Shown piece by piece: positions 1 to 7,748 of a DNA stretch of 64,000 nt. The notes beneath the pieces were generated by a model that did not search any database, had not been told where the DNA came from, and saw nothing but the letters and a program-made list of their open reading frames with translations. Origin of the DNA: Bacteroidota bacterium (lineage in GTDB: Bacteria > Bacteroidota > Bacteroidia > Chitinophagales > Chitinophagaceae); the NCBI GenBank assembly GCA_013289175.1, contig JABDAN010000005.1, forward strand, positions 1 to 64,000. Direction: 5' to 3'. Both the position numbers and the translations under genes were made by a program. How positions within the stretch are numbered: the stretch's first letter is position 1; every line of letters begins with the position of its first letter.

Positions 1-96
1 TAGCTTATCCGGGTTAAATGTAATATCGAAGTTTTACTAAGTAAATTTTCGAGCTTCGCGTACCTCAGTCTTTTTCGCGTTTGACGTAGTTTTGCG

Positions 97-128
97 CTTG
101 CGGGAGACTTTGATTTGGCCTATTTTTA
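97..128 (+). promoter_or_regulatory. Bacteroidota-type promoter for the first small gene
   Basis: A CTTG box at 97-100 and TATTTTTA at 121-128 are separated by 20 bases. This fits the Bacteroidota primary-sigma consensus (TTTG, about 19-21, TAnnTTTG) with one mismatch in each box. The leader to the start at 215 is about 80 bases and contains a small TTTCC/GGAAA stem. The match is by eye only. Confidence 0.4.
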
Positions 129-214
129 GTCTTTATAATCCCCCTGTTCCTGTAGTTTCCTTTGAAAAGGAAAAAACCCGAGCCGGAAACCTTTGAAAAA
201 CTAAAGAAATATCC

Positions 215-415
215 ATGAAACCGAAATCTACGCTCTCTGCCATTGGTGGCTGGAACTCCTTCTTCTTCTGTGTTGGTATGTATGTCGTTGCCTTATTCTT
301 TTCCATTTTTGTCTGCTCTTCGATTTTCTATGTTGTAAACAGCAACAAGACTAGCAAGACAACCGTGGCGGATAACGCACCGGTAAAAACTGAACTGGTA
401 GCCTCTATTAAATAA
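215..415 (+). CDS. small predicted membrane protein, 66 aa
   Basis: I do not recognise a family. The protein is a short polypeptide with one long hydrophobic stretch (about residues 15-42, rich in Phe, Val and Ile, with one Cys in its middle and one near its end) followed by a short hydrophilic tail with several Lys and Thr. One membrane span is therefore likely. It stands alone, about 190 bases upstream of prs, and has its own promoter-like element at 97-128. The next gene also has its own promoter, so the two need not be co-transcribed. The reading frame is open with a normal ATG. A chance ORF cannot be excluded because nothing besides hydrophobicity and the promoter supports it. Confidence 0.5.
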   Translation: MKPKSTLSAIGGWNSFFFCVGMYVVALFFSIFVCSSIFYVVNSNKTSKTTVADNAPVKTELVASIK

Positions 416-560
416 GGTGGGTCCTATTTAAAATGGAGGAAAAACCCTCCAGCGAACACCCTTCAAAGGTGGACGGAATCCGCCTATACGATCCTTTTTG
501 CGATTTCAAAAAATCCTGCATTTTATTTCGATTTTAGTCAGCCTGCTTTCTCCTTGAGTC

Positions 561-591
561 TTTAGTCATTTGGGCTAAAAGAGTATCTTCG
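561..591 (+). promoter_or_regulatory. Promoter of prs
   Basis: TTTA (561-564), a 19-base spacer and TATCTTCG (584-591) fit the TTTG-N19-TAnnTTTG Bacteroidota promoter with one mismatch in each box. The prs start codon is 16 bases further on, giving a short leader. Confidence 0.45.
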
Positions 592-607
592 TCGCAACTA
601 TCAACTT

Positions 608-1558
608 ATGCAGGGAATAGCAAAAATTTTCTCCGGAACGGGATCCCAATACCTCGCAGAAAAAATAACCCGACGCTATGGCTGTCCTTCCGGTAAGATA
701 ACCATCCAGCATTTCAGCGATGGGGAAATACAACCGATTTTTAATGAAAGTGTAAGGGGAGACATGGTCTTCCTGGTTCAAAGTACTTTCGCCCCCACTG
801 AAAACCTCATGGAATTGCTGTTGATGATCGATGCAGCCCGTAGGGCTTCGGCCTATAAAGTCGTCCCCGTCATTCCCTACTACGGTTATGCCCGCCAGGA
901 TAGAAAGGATAAACCCCGGGTAGCCATAGGTTCTAAGCTGGTAGCCAACATGTTAGTGGCGGCAGGCGCCGATCGGGTTATCACCATGGACCTCCATGCC
1001 CCTCAGATCCAGGGGTATTTTGATATCCCGGTGGATCACCTGGATAGCTCGGCCATTTTTATCCCTTATATAGAGAATTTAAAGCTGGAAAACCTTACCT
1101 TTGCGGCCCCTGACGTGGGAAGTGCCAACCGGATTCGGGAAATCGCTTCCTATTTCAATGCGGAAATGGTGATTTGCGATAAACACCGGAAAAGGGCCAA
1201 TGAAATTGCCAGTATGGTGGTGATCGGAGATGTGGAAGATAAGGACATTGTGTTGATCGATGATATTTGTGATACGGGCGGTACGCTGGCAAAAGCGGCG
1301 GGACTGCTCAAGGAAAAAGGAGCCAGAAGTATCCGGGCATTGTGTACCCACCCGGTGCTGAGCGGAAATGCCTACGCAAATATCGAAAACAGTGTGATGG
1401 AGGAACTCGTCGTTTGCGATACGATTCCCCTAAAACAGAAATGTTCCAAAATCAAAGTGCTCAGCGTGGCGGAACTCTTTGCGATTGCGATTCGAAATGC
1501 CTTTGAAAACAGAAGTATTACCGGGCTTTTCATTCACTCGCAAAACAGAAACAAGTAG
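608..1558 (+). CDS. prs: ribose-phosphate pyrophosphokinase
   Basis: This enzyme makes PRPP from ribose 5-phosphate and ATP, the precursor for purines, pyrimidines, His, Trp and NAD. The 316-residue length is normal for a class I enzyme. Visible motifs are the ATP-binding flexible loop YGYARQDRKDKPR (about 92-104), the metal and ATP site DLHAPQIQGYF (128-138) and the PRPP-binding loop VLIDDICDTGGT (215-226). The ATG start gives the usual N-terminal strand entering the FSGTGSQ segment. It lies 24 bases upstream of the L25 gene, so prs, rplY and the terminator at 2266-2300 probably form one transcription unit. The prs-L25-pth order is common in Bacteroidota (established knowledge). Confidence 0.97.
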   Translation: MQGIAKIFSGTGSQYLAEKITRRYGCPSGKITIQHFSDGEIQPIFNESVRGDMVFLVQSTFAPTENLMELLLMIDAARRASAYKVVPVIPYYGYARQDRKDKPRVAIGSKLVANMLVAAGADRVITMDLHAPQIQGYFDIPVDHLDSSAIFIPYIENLKLENLTFAAPDVGSANRIREIASYFNAEMVICDKHRKRANEIASMVVIGDVEDKDIVLIDDICDTGGTLAKAAGLLKEKGARSIRALCTHPVLSGNAYANIENSVMEELVVCDTIPLKQKCSKIKVLSVAELFAIAIRNAFENRSITGLFIHSQNRNK

Positions 1559-1582
1559 GTATTTTTTAAATCAAATATAAAC

Positions 1583-2251
1583 ATGCAAACAATTACCATC
1601 GAAGGACAACTCAGGACCGGACTCGGCAAAACAGCCACCCGTCTACTCCGCTCTGAGGGAAAAGTGCCCGGTGTAATTTACGGGGGTGCTCGCGAACTGA
1701 ACTTTTCAGCGCCAGTCACGGCTTTTAAAAACCTTGTATACACACCGGATTTTCAGCTCGCAGAAATCAAACTGGACGGAACAACCCATCGTTGCATCCT
1801 GAAAGAAATTCAATTTGACAAAGTAACCGACGACCTCAATCACCTGGATTTTCTGGAACTCGTGGAAGACAAAAAAGTGATTGCCACGATTCCCCTGAAA
1901 TTTACCGGCGCGGCAAAAGGGGTAAAGGACGGAGGAAAACTGATCACGAAAATGAAGGCGCTGAGGGTAAAAACCTTACCAAAATATCTGCGCGAAAATA
2001 TTGAAGTAGACCTGACCAATCTGGAACTGAACGGAAATATCCGGGTGGAAGATGTAAAGGATGCCCATTATGAAATTTTGAATTCACCCAGAATTCCAGT
2101 GGCTTCCATTGTTCTGACCCGCGTGTTGAAACAGGAAGAAACAACAGCGGTTGCAGGTGCTGCACCAGCAGCAGCGGCTGCTCCAGCGGCGGCCGGTACT
2201 GCGGCTCCAGCAGCCAAAGCCCCTGCGGCCAAACCAGCTTCCAAAAAGTAA
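1583..2251 (+). CDS. rplY: 50S ribosomal protein L25/general stress protein Ctc
   Basis: This protein binds 5S rRNA in the large ribosomal subunit. At 222 residues it is the long two-domain Ctc form: an N-terminal L25 domain (about 1-90, beginning with a strand and the RTGLGKTATRLLRSEGKVPGV segment) and a C-terminal beta domain (about 95-185). The last 35 residues are almost entirely Ala and Pro with a few basic residues and end in KPASKK. This low-complexity tail is an extension beyond the folded domains. It follows prs by 24 bases and is followed by a strong intrinsic terminator, which marks the end of the unit. Confidence 0.96.
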   Translation: MQTITIEGQLRTGLGKTATRLLRSEGKVPGVIYGGARELNFSAPVTAFKNLVYTPDFQLAEIKLDGTTHRCILKEIQFDKVTDDLNHLDFLELVEDKKVIATIPLKFTGAAKGVKDGGKLITKMKALRVKTLPKYLRENIEVDLTNLELNGNIRVEDVKDAHYEILNSPRIPVASIVLTRVLKQEETTAVAGAAPAAAAAPAAAGTAAPAAKAPAAKPASKK

Positions 2252-2265
2252 TTTACTTAACTTTT

Positions 2266-2300
2266 AAAAAGGCTGTTTCATTTTATGAAACAGCCTTTTT
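2266..2300 (+). terminator. intrinsic terminator after rplY
   Basis: A perfect 15-bp inverted repeat (2266-2280 and 2286-2300) has a 5-base loop. The core stem is GGCTGTTTCA/TGAAACAGCC, with flanking A5 and T5 tracts. Because both tracts are present it could stop transcription in either direction. It sits 14 bases past the rplY stop codon. Confidence 0.93.
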
Positions 2301-2357
2301 GTTTGTGGTTGACAGAAAATACAGATCTTCATCCCGTACTCCCATACACTATTTTTT

Positions 2358-2933
2358 ATGTCTTATTTAATCGTCGGGCTGGGCAATGTGGGTTCCGAAT
2401 ATGAAGGAACCCGTCACAATATTGGCTTTGATGTGGCGGATGCGCTGGTATCCAAATATGAAGGCGTTTTTAAAATCGACCGGTTGGCAGCGATCGCAGA
2501 AATTTCATATAGGGGCAAAACACTTACCTGCATCAAACCCACCACCTATATGAATCTCAGTGGCAATGCCGTCCGTTATTGGATGGAAAAAAGAAAAATC
2601 CCCTTGGAGCGTCTCCTGGTCATAACGGATGATATTGCCCTGCCTTTGTCCAGAATTCGGTTGCGCGGTAACGGTTCAGATGCCGGACACAATGGATTGA
2701 AAAGTATTTATGAAAGCCTCCAGACCGAAAAATATGCCCGCTTACGCTATGGGGTCGGAAACGATTTCCCCCGTGGCATGCAGGTTGAATACGTATTGGG
2801 AAAATGGCCCCTCCATGATTTGCCGCTCCTGAAAATCAAAAATGAACGGGCCGTTAAAATCGTGGAATCTTTTGTACATGCCGGCCTGGAAAGGACCATG
2901 AATGATTACAACAAAATGGAGATAACGCTATGA
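2358..2933 (+). CDS. pth: peptidyl-tRNA hydrolase
   Basis: This enzyme releases peptides from prematurely dissociated peptidyl-tRNA so that the tRNA can be recycled. The 191-residue length is typical. It begins with the family signature GLGNVGSEYEGTRHNIGF, which places the catalytic His at residue 20 exactly as in the E. coli enzyme. NLSGNAV follows, then the ITDDIALPL strand and the GHNGLKS loop that contacts the tRNA acceptor. It starts downstream of the rplY terminator and therefore needs its own promoter. The next gene is 139 bases away. Confidence 0.96.
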   Translation: MSYLIVGLGNVGSEYEGTRHNIGFDVADALVSKYEGVFKIDRLAAIAEISYRGKTLTCIKPTTYMNLSGNAVRYWMEKRKIPLERLLVITDDIALPLSRIRLRGNGSDAGHNGLKSIYESLQTEKYARLRYGVGNDFPRGMQVEYVLGKWPLHDLPLLKIKNERAVKIVESFVHAGLERTMNDYNKMEITL

Positions 2934-3072
2934 TTTGTAATGTGGAATCATTATTTTAGCAGTCCAATTCCTAAACAGGCCCCTGGGGGCCATTCCACTT
3001 CCTATGACCAAAGCCCAAGCCTTTTCAGGCCTTAACAACAGCTTAATCTTCTATTTAAAACCTTGATCGAAT

Positions 3073-3684
3073 ATGAAAATATTCTGCGTTGGCCGTAACT
3101 ATGTTGCGCATGCCGTTGAATTAAATAATGAAGTGCCCGATGAACCGGTCATCTTCATGAAGCCCAAGAGTGCCCTGCTGCAGGCCCACACGCCATTTTA
3201 TTATCCGGAATTCACCAATGAACTTCACTATGAATGTGAATTGGTGCTGCGCATTTCCAAAAATGGAAAATATATACAGGACCGCTTTGCGTCCAAATAT
3301 TATGATGCCCTGAGTGTGGGAATCGATTTTACTGCCCGCGATATTCAAAATGATCTCAAGGCCAAAGGACTTCCCTGGGAGAAAGCAAAAGCCTGGGACA
3401 ATTCGGCAGCAGTGGGTAAATGGATACCTTTTCAGAATGTCAAAAATAAAAAGGACATCAATTTCGGTCTCTATAAAAACAAGGAATTGGTTCAAACGGG
3501 CAAATCAAGCCTCATGCTGCAGAATTTTGACAGCATTGTAGCCTATATATCCACTTATTTTTCCATCAATATCGGTGACCTCATATTTACCGGAACACCG
3601 GCCGGTGTGGGGGAATGCGTCGTGGGGGATGAACTGGAGGCCTTTATTGAAGAGGAAAGTTTGCTGACACTGGAAATCAAATAA
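3073..3684 (+). CDS. fumarylacetoacetate hydrolase family protein
   Basis: This belongs to the FAH superfamily of metal-dependent C-C hydrolases, isomerases and decarboxylases. The 203 residues cover just the catalytic domain, as in small YcgM-like (FAHD1-like) members. Visible features are the N-terminal VGRNYVAHAVELNNEVPDEP, the metal ligands in YECELVLRI (Glu54, Glu56), the GIDFTARD segment (about 83-90) and the FTGTPAGVG turn near the end. Small FAH-domain proteins act on acylpyruvates or oxaloacetate, but the substrate cannot be read from the sequence. It ends 84 bases before the E1 start and is co-directional with it, with a repeat-like intergenic sequence in between. Confidence 0.9.
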   Translation: MKIFCVGRNYVAHAVELNNEVPDEPVIFMKPKSALLQAHTPFYYPEFTNELHYECELVLRISKNGKYIQDRFASKYYDALSVGIDFTARDIQNDLKAKGLPWEKAKAWDNSAAVGKWIPFQNVKNKKDINFGLYKNKELVQTGKSSLMLQNFDSIVAYISTYFSINIGDLIFTGTPAGVGECVVGDELEAFIEEESLLTLEIK

Positions 3685-3685
3685 G

Positions 3686-3765
3686 ATTTGAGGATTTGAA
3701 TCGTTGGGAATTTGAGAATGCAAGAAAAATATTCCCAATCTCCCAATCCCCCATCTTCAAATTAT
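3686..3765. repeat. imperfect intergenic inverted repeat
   Basis: The left arm (about 3686-3720) is built of GATTTGAGGATTTG-like units. The right arm (about 3730-3765) reads ATTCCCAATCTCCCAATC and then TTCAAATTA, which is close to the reverse complement of the left arm. I recall such ATTTGAG/GGGAATTTGAG short repeats between genes in Bacteroidota genomes. This one fills the gap between the FAH and E1 genes and overlaps a possible upstream ATG of the E1 ORF. Confidence 0.5.
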
Positions 3766-3768
3766 GGA

Positions 3769-5814
3769 ATGATTGACTCCCAAATTCTGCTCCGCGCTTA
3801 TGCGCTTATGTCCGCGGCCCGCGCCATGGCCAGTACTTATGAGCAAAACCGGTCCGTCTGCAAATATGTTCATTCGGTTTCTTCCGGACACGAAGCCATT
3901 CAGCTGGCCACGGCCTTTCAACTAAAACCTTTTGATTTTGTCAGTCCTTACTACCGCGATGAAAGTCTTTTGCTCGGCCTAGGCTTTTCTCCCGAAACCC
4001 TCATGCTTCAATTGCTGGCCAAAGGATCCGATATTTTTACGGGAGGCAAGGCCTATTACGCTCACCCGAATTTCAAAGGAACAGACAAGCCCACGATTAT
4101 CCATCAGAGCAGCGCGACAGGCATGCAGGCCATTCCTGCTACCGGCGTTGCACAGGGCCTCGCCTTTTTAGAGAAAACGGGCCAGCTGGAAAACCGGGCG
4201 CTTTCCCTGTGTTCCTTTGGTGACGCCAGCATCACAGAAGGCGAAGTAAGTGAAGCTTTTCAGTTTGCCTCTTTGAAAAAACTGCCGATCATTTATCTGG
4301 TCCAGGACAATGAATGGGGAATCAGTGTGAGCTCCGATGAAGCCAGGAGCATGGATGCATTTCATTATGCTGCCGGTTTTTCGGGCATGGAAAGAATTAA
4401 AATTGATGGTTCGGATTTCGAACAATCTTTTTATTGTATGCAACAGGTCTTTGAATGGGTCCGGCAAAACAGAAGACCTTACCTGGTTCAGGCACGGGTT
4501 CCGCTCTTGACCCACCATACCAGTGGGGTACGTATGGAAGCTTACCGAAGCCCGGCCGATCTGGCCAAACACCGCGCAACCGATCCGCTGCCCATCTTAA
4601 AACGGCAGCTCCTGTCGCGGGGCATCCCGGAAGAAGATTTATCAAAGATGGAAGCAGAGGCCATAAATGAGGTGACCAAAGCCTTTGAAAGAGCGCGAGC
4701 TGCCTTAGAACCCCGGCCGGAATCTGCGGTTGAAAACATCTTTGTTCCCACGCCCGTGGATTCGGAGCAGGGAGAGCGCGCACCCGCCGAAGGAAAAAAA
4801 ATACCCATGGTCGACGCGGTGCTTTTTTCCCTCCGGGAGATTTTGGAAGACCATCCTTTGGCCGTACTATATGGACAGGACATTGGCAGAAGACTGGGCG
4901 GTGTGTTTCGCGAAACAGCGACGCTCGCTGCACAATTCGGTGATGAACGGGTTTTCAATACAGCTATTCAGGAGGCTTATCTCATAGGTTCCACCGCGGG
5001 CATGTGTGCGGTCGGATTAAAACCCATTGTTGAAATTCAATTTGGCGATTATATCTTTCCCGGATTCAATCAGCTCGTTACGGAAATAGCCAAATCCTGC
5101 TATCTGAGTGGTGGAAAATTTCCTGTCCAGGCCCTGATTCGCGTGCCAGTGGGCGCCTACCAGGGCGGAGGTCCCTATCACAGTGCCTCTATTGAGTCAA
5201 CCCTCTTGTCAGTGAAGGGTTTGAAAATCGTATATCCTTCCAATGCGGCCGACATGAAAGGATTGATGAAAGCCGCTTTTCTGGATCCCAATCCCGTGAT
5301 CATGCTCGAACACAAGGGCCTTTACTGGAGTAAAGTACCAGGAACAGAAACGGCAAAATCGATTGAGCCTTCCCGTGAGTATGTGATTCCATTGGGAAAA
5401 GGATCCATCGTGCTGCAGGCCGATGAAACAGCCGTCAGCCAGGGTGAATCGGTTGCCCTGATTACTTATGGAATGGGTGTGTACTGGGCGATGAGCGCAG
5501 CAAAAAACCTGCCCGGACAAATTGAAATCATTGACCTGCGTTGTTTGTTTCCTTTGGATGAGACCCTGGTATTTGAAACCGTCCGCCGTCACGGAAAATG
5601 TCTTGTTCTCACCGAAGAAGCGCAAAACAATTCCTTTGCAGAAGCCCTGGCAGGACGTATATCCAATGCCTGTTTCAACTTTCTGGATGCGGCAGTCGAA
5701 GTATTGGGGGCGCTCGACGTGCCGGCCATTCCGATGAATATGGCCCTGGAAAATGAAGTATTGCCCGATGCAAAAAAAGTGGAACAGCGTTTGCGAAATC
5801 TTCTCGCCATTTAA
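3769..5814 (+). CDS. fused 2-oxoacid dehydrogenase E1 alpha/beta (likely branched-chain 2-oxoisovalerate type)
   Basis: This is a thiamine-diphosphate E1 with both subunits on one chain. The alpha half (about 1-330) has the ThDP motif GDASITEGEVSEAFQFASLK through VQDNEWGISV. The beta half (from about 345) has VLYGQDIG, the FNTAIQEAYLIGSTAGMC and VEIQFGDYIFPGFNQL segments, and the C-terminal transketolase domain with IEIIDLRCLFPLD. It would decarboxylate a 2-oxoacid and acylate the E2 lipoyl domain; E2 and E3 are not in this window. I chose the ATG at 3769 (MIDSQILLRAY). An in-frame ATG at 3718 would encode residues derived from the intergenic repeat. The last 4 bases overlap the convergent MscS gene. 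The branched-chain substrate assignment is inference. Confidence 0.9.
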   Translation: MIDSQILLRAYALMSAARAMASTYEQNRSVCKYVHSVSSGHEAIQLATAFQLKPFDFVSPYYRDESLLLGLGFSPETLMLQLLAKGSDIFTGGKAYYAHPNFKGTDKPTIIHQSSATGMQAIPATGVAQGLAFLEKTGQLENRALSLCSFGDASITEGEVSEAFQFASLKKLPIIYLVQDNEWGISVSSDEARSMDAFHYAAGFSGMERIKIDGSDFEQSFYCMQQVFEWVRQNRRPYLVQARVPLLTHHTSGVRMEAYRSPADLAKHRATDPLPILKRQLLSRGIPEEDLSKMEAEAINEVTKAFERARAALEPRPESAVENIFVPTPVDSEQGERAPAEGKKIPMVDAVLFSLREILEDHPLAVLYGQDIGRRLGGVFRETATLAAQFGDERVFNTAIQEAYLIGSTAGMCAVGLKPIVEIQFGDYIFPGFNQLVTEIAKSCYLSGGKFPVQALIRVPVGAYQGGGPYHSASIESTLLSVKGLKIVYPSNAADMKGLMKAAFLDPNPVIMLEHKGLYWSKVPGTETAKSIEPSREYVIPLGKGSIVLQADETAVSQGESVALITYGMGVYWAMSAAKNLPGQIEIIDLRCLFPLDETLVFETVRRHGKCLVLTEEAQNNSFAEALAGRISNACFNFLDAAVEVLGALDVPAIPMNMALENEVLPDAKKVEQRLRNLLAI

Positions 5815-7718
5815 ACCGAGGGATCCTTTCCGGTTTGTTTTACCCTGAAAGAGGGAGTAACATAATCCTTTGGTAAATGATCGTCCGGCACCGTTGTCTT
5901 ATTTCCATCGCGGATATTGGAGTAATGAGAAGACATGATCTCCACGCCGGCTTCATTGAAGGCATCCTGGATATTCTGATGCAGTTGGGAATAGGTGATA
6001 TGCTGTCTGTTGGATATCCGGGTATAAGCATTGATCTGATAGCTTACATAGAAATCGTCCAGGCTGCTCTGAAATACAAAAGGAGCGGGATCTTTTTCAA
6101 TCAGCTCGGTTGCCAGGGCGGCCTTGATCAGCAATTCATGAATTTGTCTCCAAGGGGCATCATAACCAATGGTTACCGTCGTATGCAATATCAGTCCGAG
6201 TTCAGCGGCTTCCGAAGTAAAATTGGTTGTATGGCTGCTCATCACCGTGGAATTCGGAATTGAAATAATTTCATTTTTAATGGTCTTAATCCGGGTTACC
6301 AGCAAGGATTTTTCCACCACGTCCCCGGTTGCTTCTCCAATTTTTACCCGGTCTCCGATCCGGTAAGCCCGCATATAAGTCAGGACAAGGCCGGCAACGA
6401 TATTGCTCAGGGCGCCGGCGGATCCAAAAGTAAAAAGCACACCCAGAAAAACAGATACTCCCTTGAAGACCTGTGAATCCGATCCCGGTAGATAGGGGAA
6501 AATGACGATCAGCATAAAAGCCAAAACCAATACGCGGATGATCTGAAATGTTGGATTGGCCCAGTCCACATAAAATCCGGGGATTTTAAGCGAGCCTTTT
6601 TCAATTTCTGTTTTGAAATAATAGAGTATACGCAACAGGTACCGAAAAAAAACAATCAACACAACAATGGTGAACAGGTTGGGAAGATAATTCCAAATGG
6701 AAACAAAAATTCCTTTAATCGGGTCCAGGAAATAGGAGAGTAGTTCACCGGCAAAACCACTTGTCCAGGGGAAAATGCCTACCATAATGGTGAGGGAAAG
6801 GTAGACCAACACCAGAACGGTTATCCATTTAATGAAATTGATCAAAGAAAACAAAACTCTTACTTCTCGGCTACTGTCAAGGAATTCGTAACTGCGGATT
6901 TTAAGTCCTTTGATGATGGATCCTTTTTGTTTTTCTACTTTATTTTTTACCCATCTGAAAAATCGGTTTGTGAAAAAAATAATCAGGATAAGAAGACACA
7001 ATACCAAGGCCGCCATTAGATATTCCTTCAACATCGTTTCCCAGCTGTGTTCATTTTTGTATTCCCGGACAGCCTGGGCAATTTTTAACTGGTATATTTC
7101 TGCCAGTTTCTCTTTGGTTGACCTCATCCACAGGGCATCCTGATCAGAAATGCTGAGCAGGATATGATCTTGATAGACTACATCGGTCGTATACTCGGTA
7201 TGGACGATGGCCAGGGAATCGGCCGAAAAAAAATAATCCTTCGCAAGTTTTTGAATCCGGCTGATAATCACCGTGGCTCTCTCCCTGGGTGTAAAACTTC
7301 CCAGTTTGGCATAAATATAAAAAAGGGTATCCCGGGAGATATAGACCGGGAATCCGCTGACGATGGACCTCAGGGAATCGATTTTTATTTTCTCTAAGGC
7401 AGTACGCAGGGAGTCCTTGTTTTGAAGTTGATCCCTCTCCTGGGACAATGCCGCTTTTTGTGTACTGTTGGCTGCGCCCAGCTGAAGAATTTCCTTTTTT
7501 AATTCCAACAGGCGCAGGGAATCCTTCACCTGTTCGATTCTTGAAGCCTGAAAATCTTCTGACTGCCTGGTGAGGATGATATTTTTTTCTGAATCAATGG
7601 CCTTAGAAGGAGGTTTTACCTGTTTGGTCTTGGTATCCGATTGAGCATATGCCGGATTCTTACCCGATAGGATCAAAATAAATACAACCAAAAAGGAAGA
7701 CACGATCCGTTTCATCAC
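5811..7718 (-). CDS. MscS-family mechanosensitive channel with large N-terminal extracytoplasmic domain
   Basis: A signal peptide ending about PAYAQ is followed by roughly 200 residues of charged, coiled-coil-prone sequence, then several hydrophobic spans (about 230-450). The MscS pore/beta region has FTFGSAGALSNIVAGLVLTY, with the Gly/Ala-rich pore helix and the loop YRIGDRVKIGEATGDVVEKS typical of the family. The 635-residue length is much larger than E. coli MscS (286) and closer to YnaI/MscK-like members with extra domains. Its role would be to release solutes on hypo-osmotic shock. The C-terminus reaches 4 bases into the convergent E1 gene. Its start is 30 bases downstream of the GH3 gene in the same direction, so the two may share a transcript. 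Confidence 0.93.
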   Translation of the reverse strand: MMKRIVSSFLVVFILILSGKNPAYAQSDTKTKQVKPPSKAIDSEKNIILTRQSEDFQASRIEQVKDSLRLLELKKEILQLGAANSTQKAALSQERDQLQNKDSLRTALEKIKIDSLRSIVSGFPVYISRDTLFYIYAKLGSFTPRERATVIISRIQKLAKDYFFSADSLAIVHTEYTTDVVYQDHILLSISDQDALWMRSTKEKLAEIYQLKIAQAVREYKNEHSWETMLKEYLMAALVLCLLILIIFFTNRFFRWVKNKVEKQKGSIIKGLKIRSYEFLDSSREVRVLFSLINFIKWITVLVLVYLSLTIMVGIFPWTSGFAGELLSYFLDPIKGIFVSIWNYLPNLFTIVVLIVFFRYLLRILYYFKTEIEKGSLKIPGFYVDWANPTFQIIRVLVLAFMLIVIFPYLPGSDSQVFKGVSVFLGVLFTFGSAGALSNIVAGLVLTYMRAYRIGDRVKIGEATGDVVEKSLLVTRIKTIKNEIISIPNSTVMSSHTTNFTSEAAELGLILHTTVTIGYDAPWRQIHELLIKAALATELIEKDPAPFVFQSSLDDFYVSYQINAYTRISNRQHITYSQLHQNIQDAFNEAGVEIMSSHYSNIRDGNKTTVPDDHLPKDYVTPSFRVKQTGKDPSV

Positions 7719-7748
7719 ACAGGATAATTAATCATGAAGTTCGCGCTT

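Noticed and set aside
4397..4933. 178-codon minus-strand open frame inside the E1 gene
   Set aside because: Antisense shadow of a well-conserved dehydrogenase frame; no promoter, start context or protein-like motifs.
3712..5814. Start of the E1 gene at 3712 or 3718
   Set aside because: The extra N-terminal residues come from the intergenic repeat and precede the conserved start of the family.
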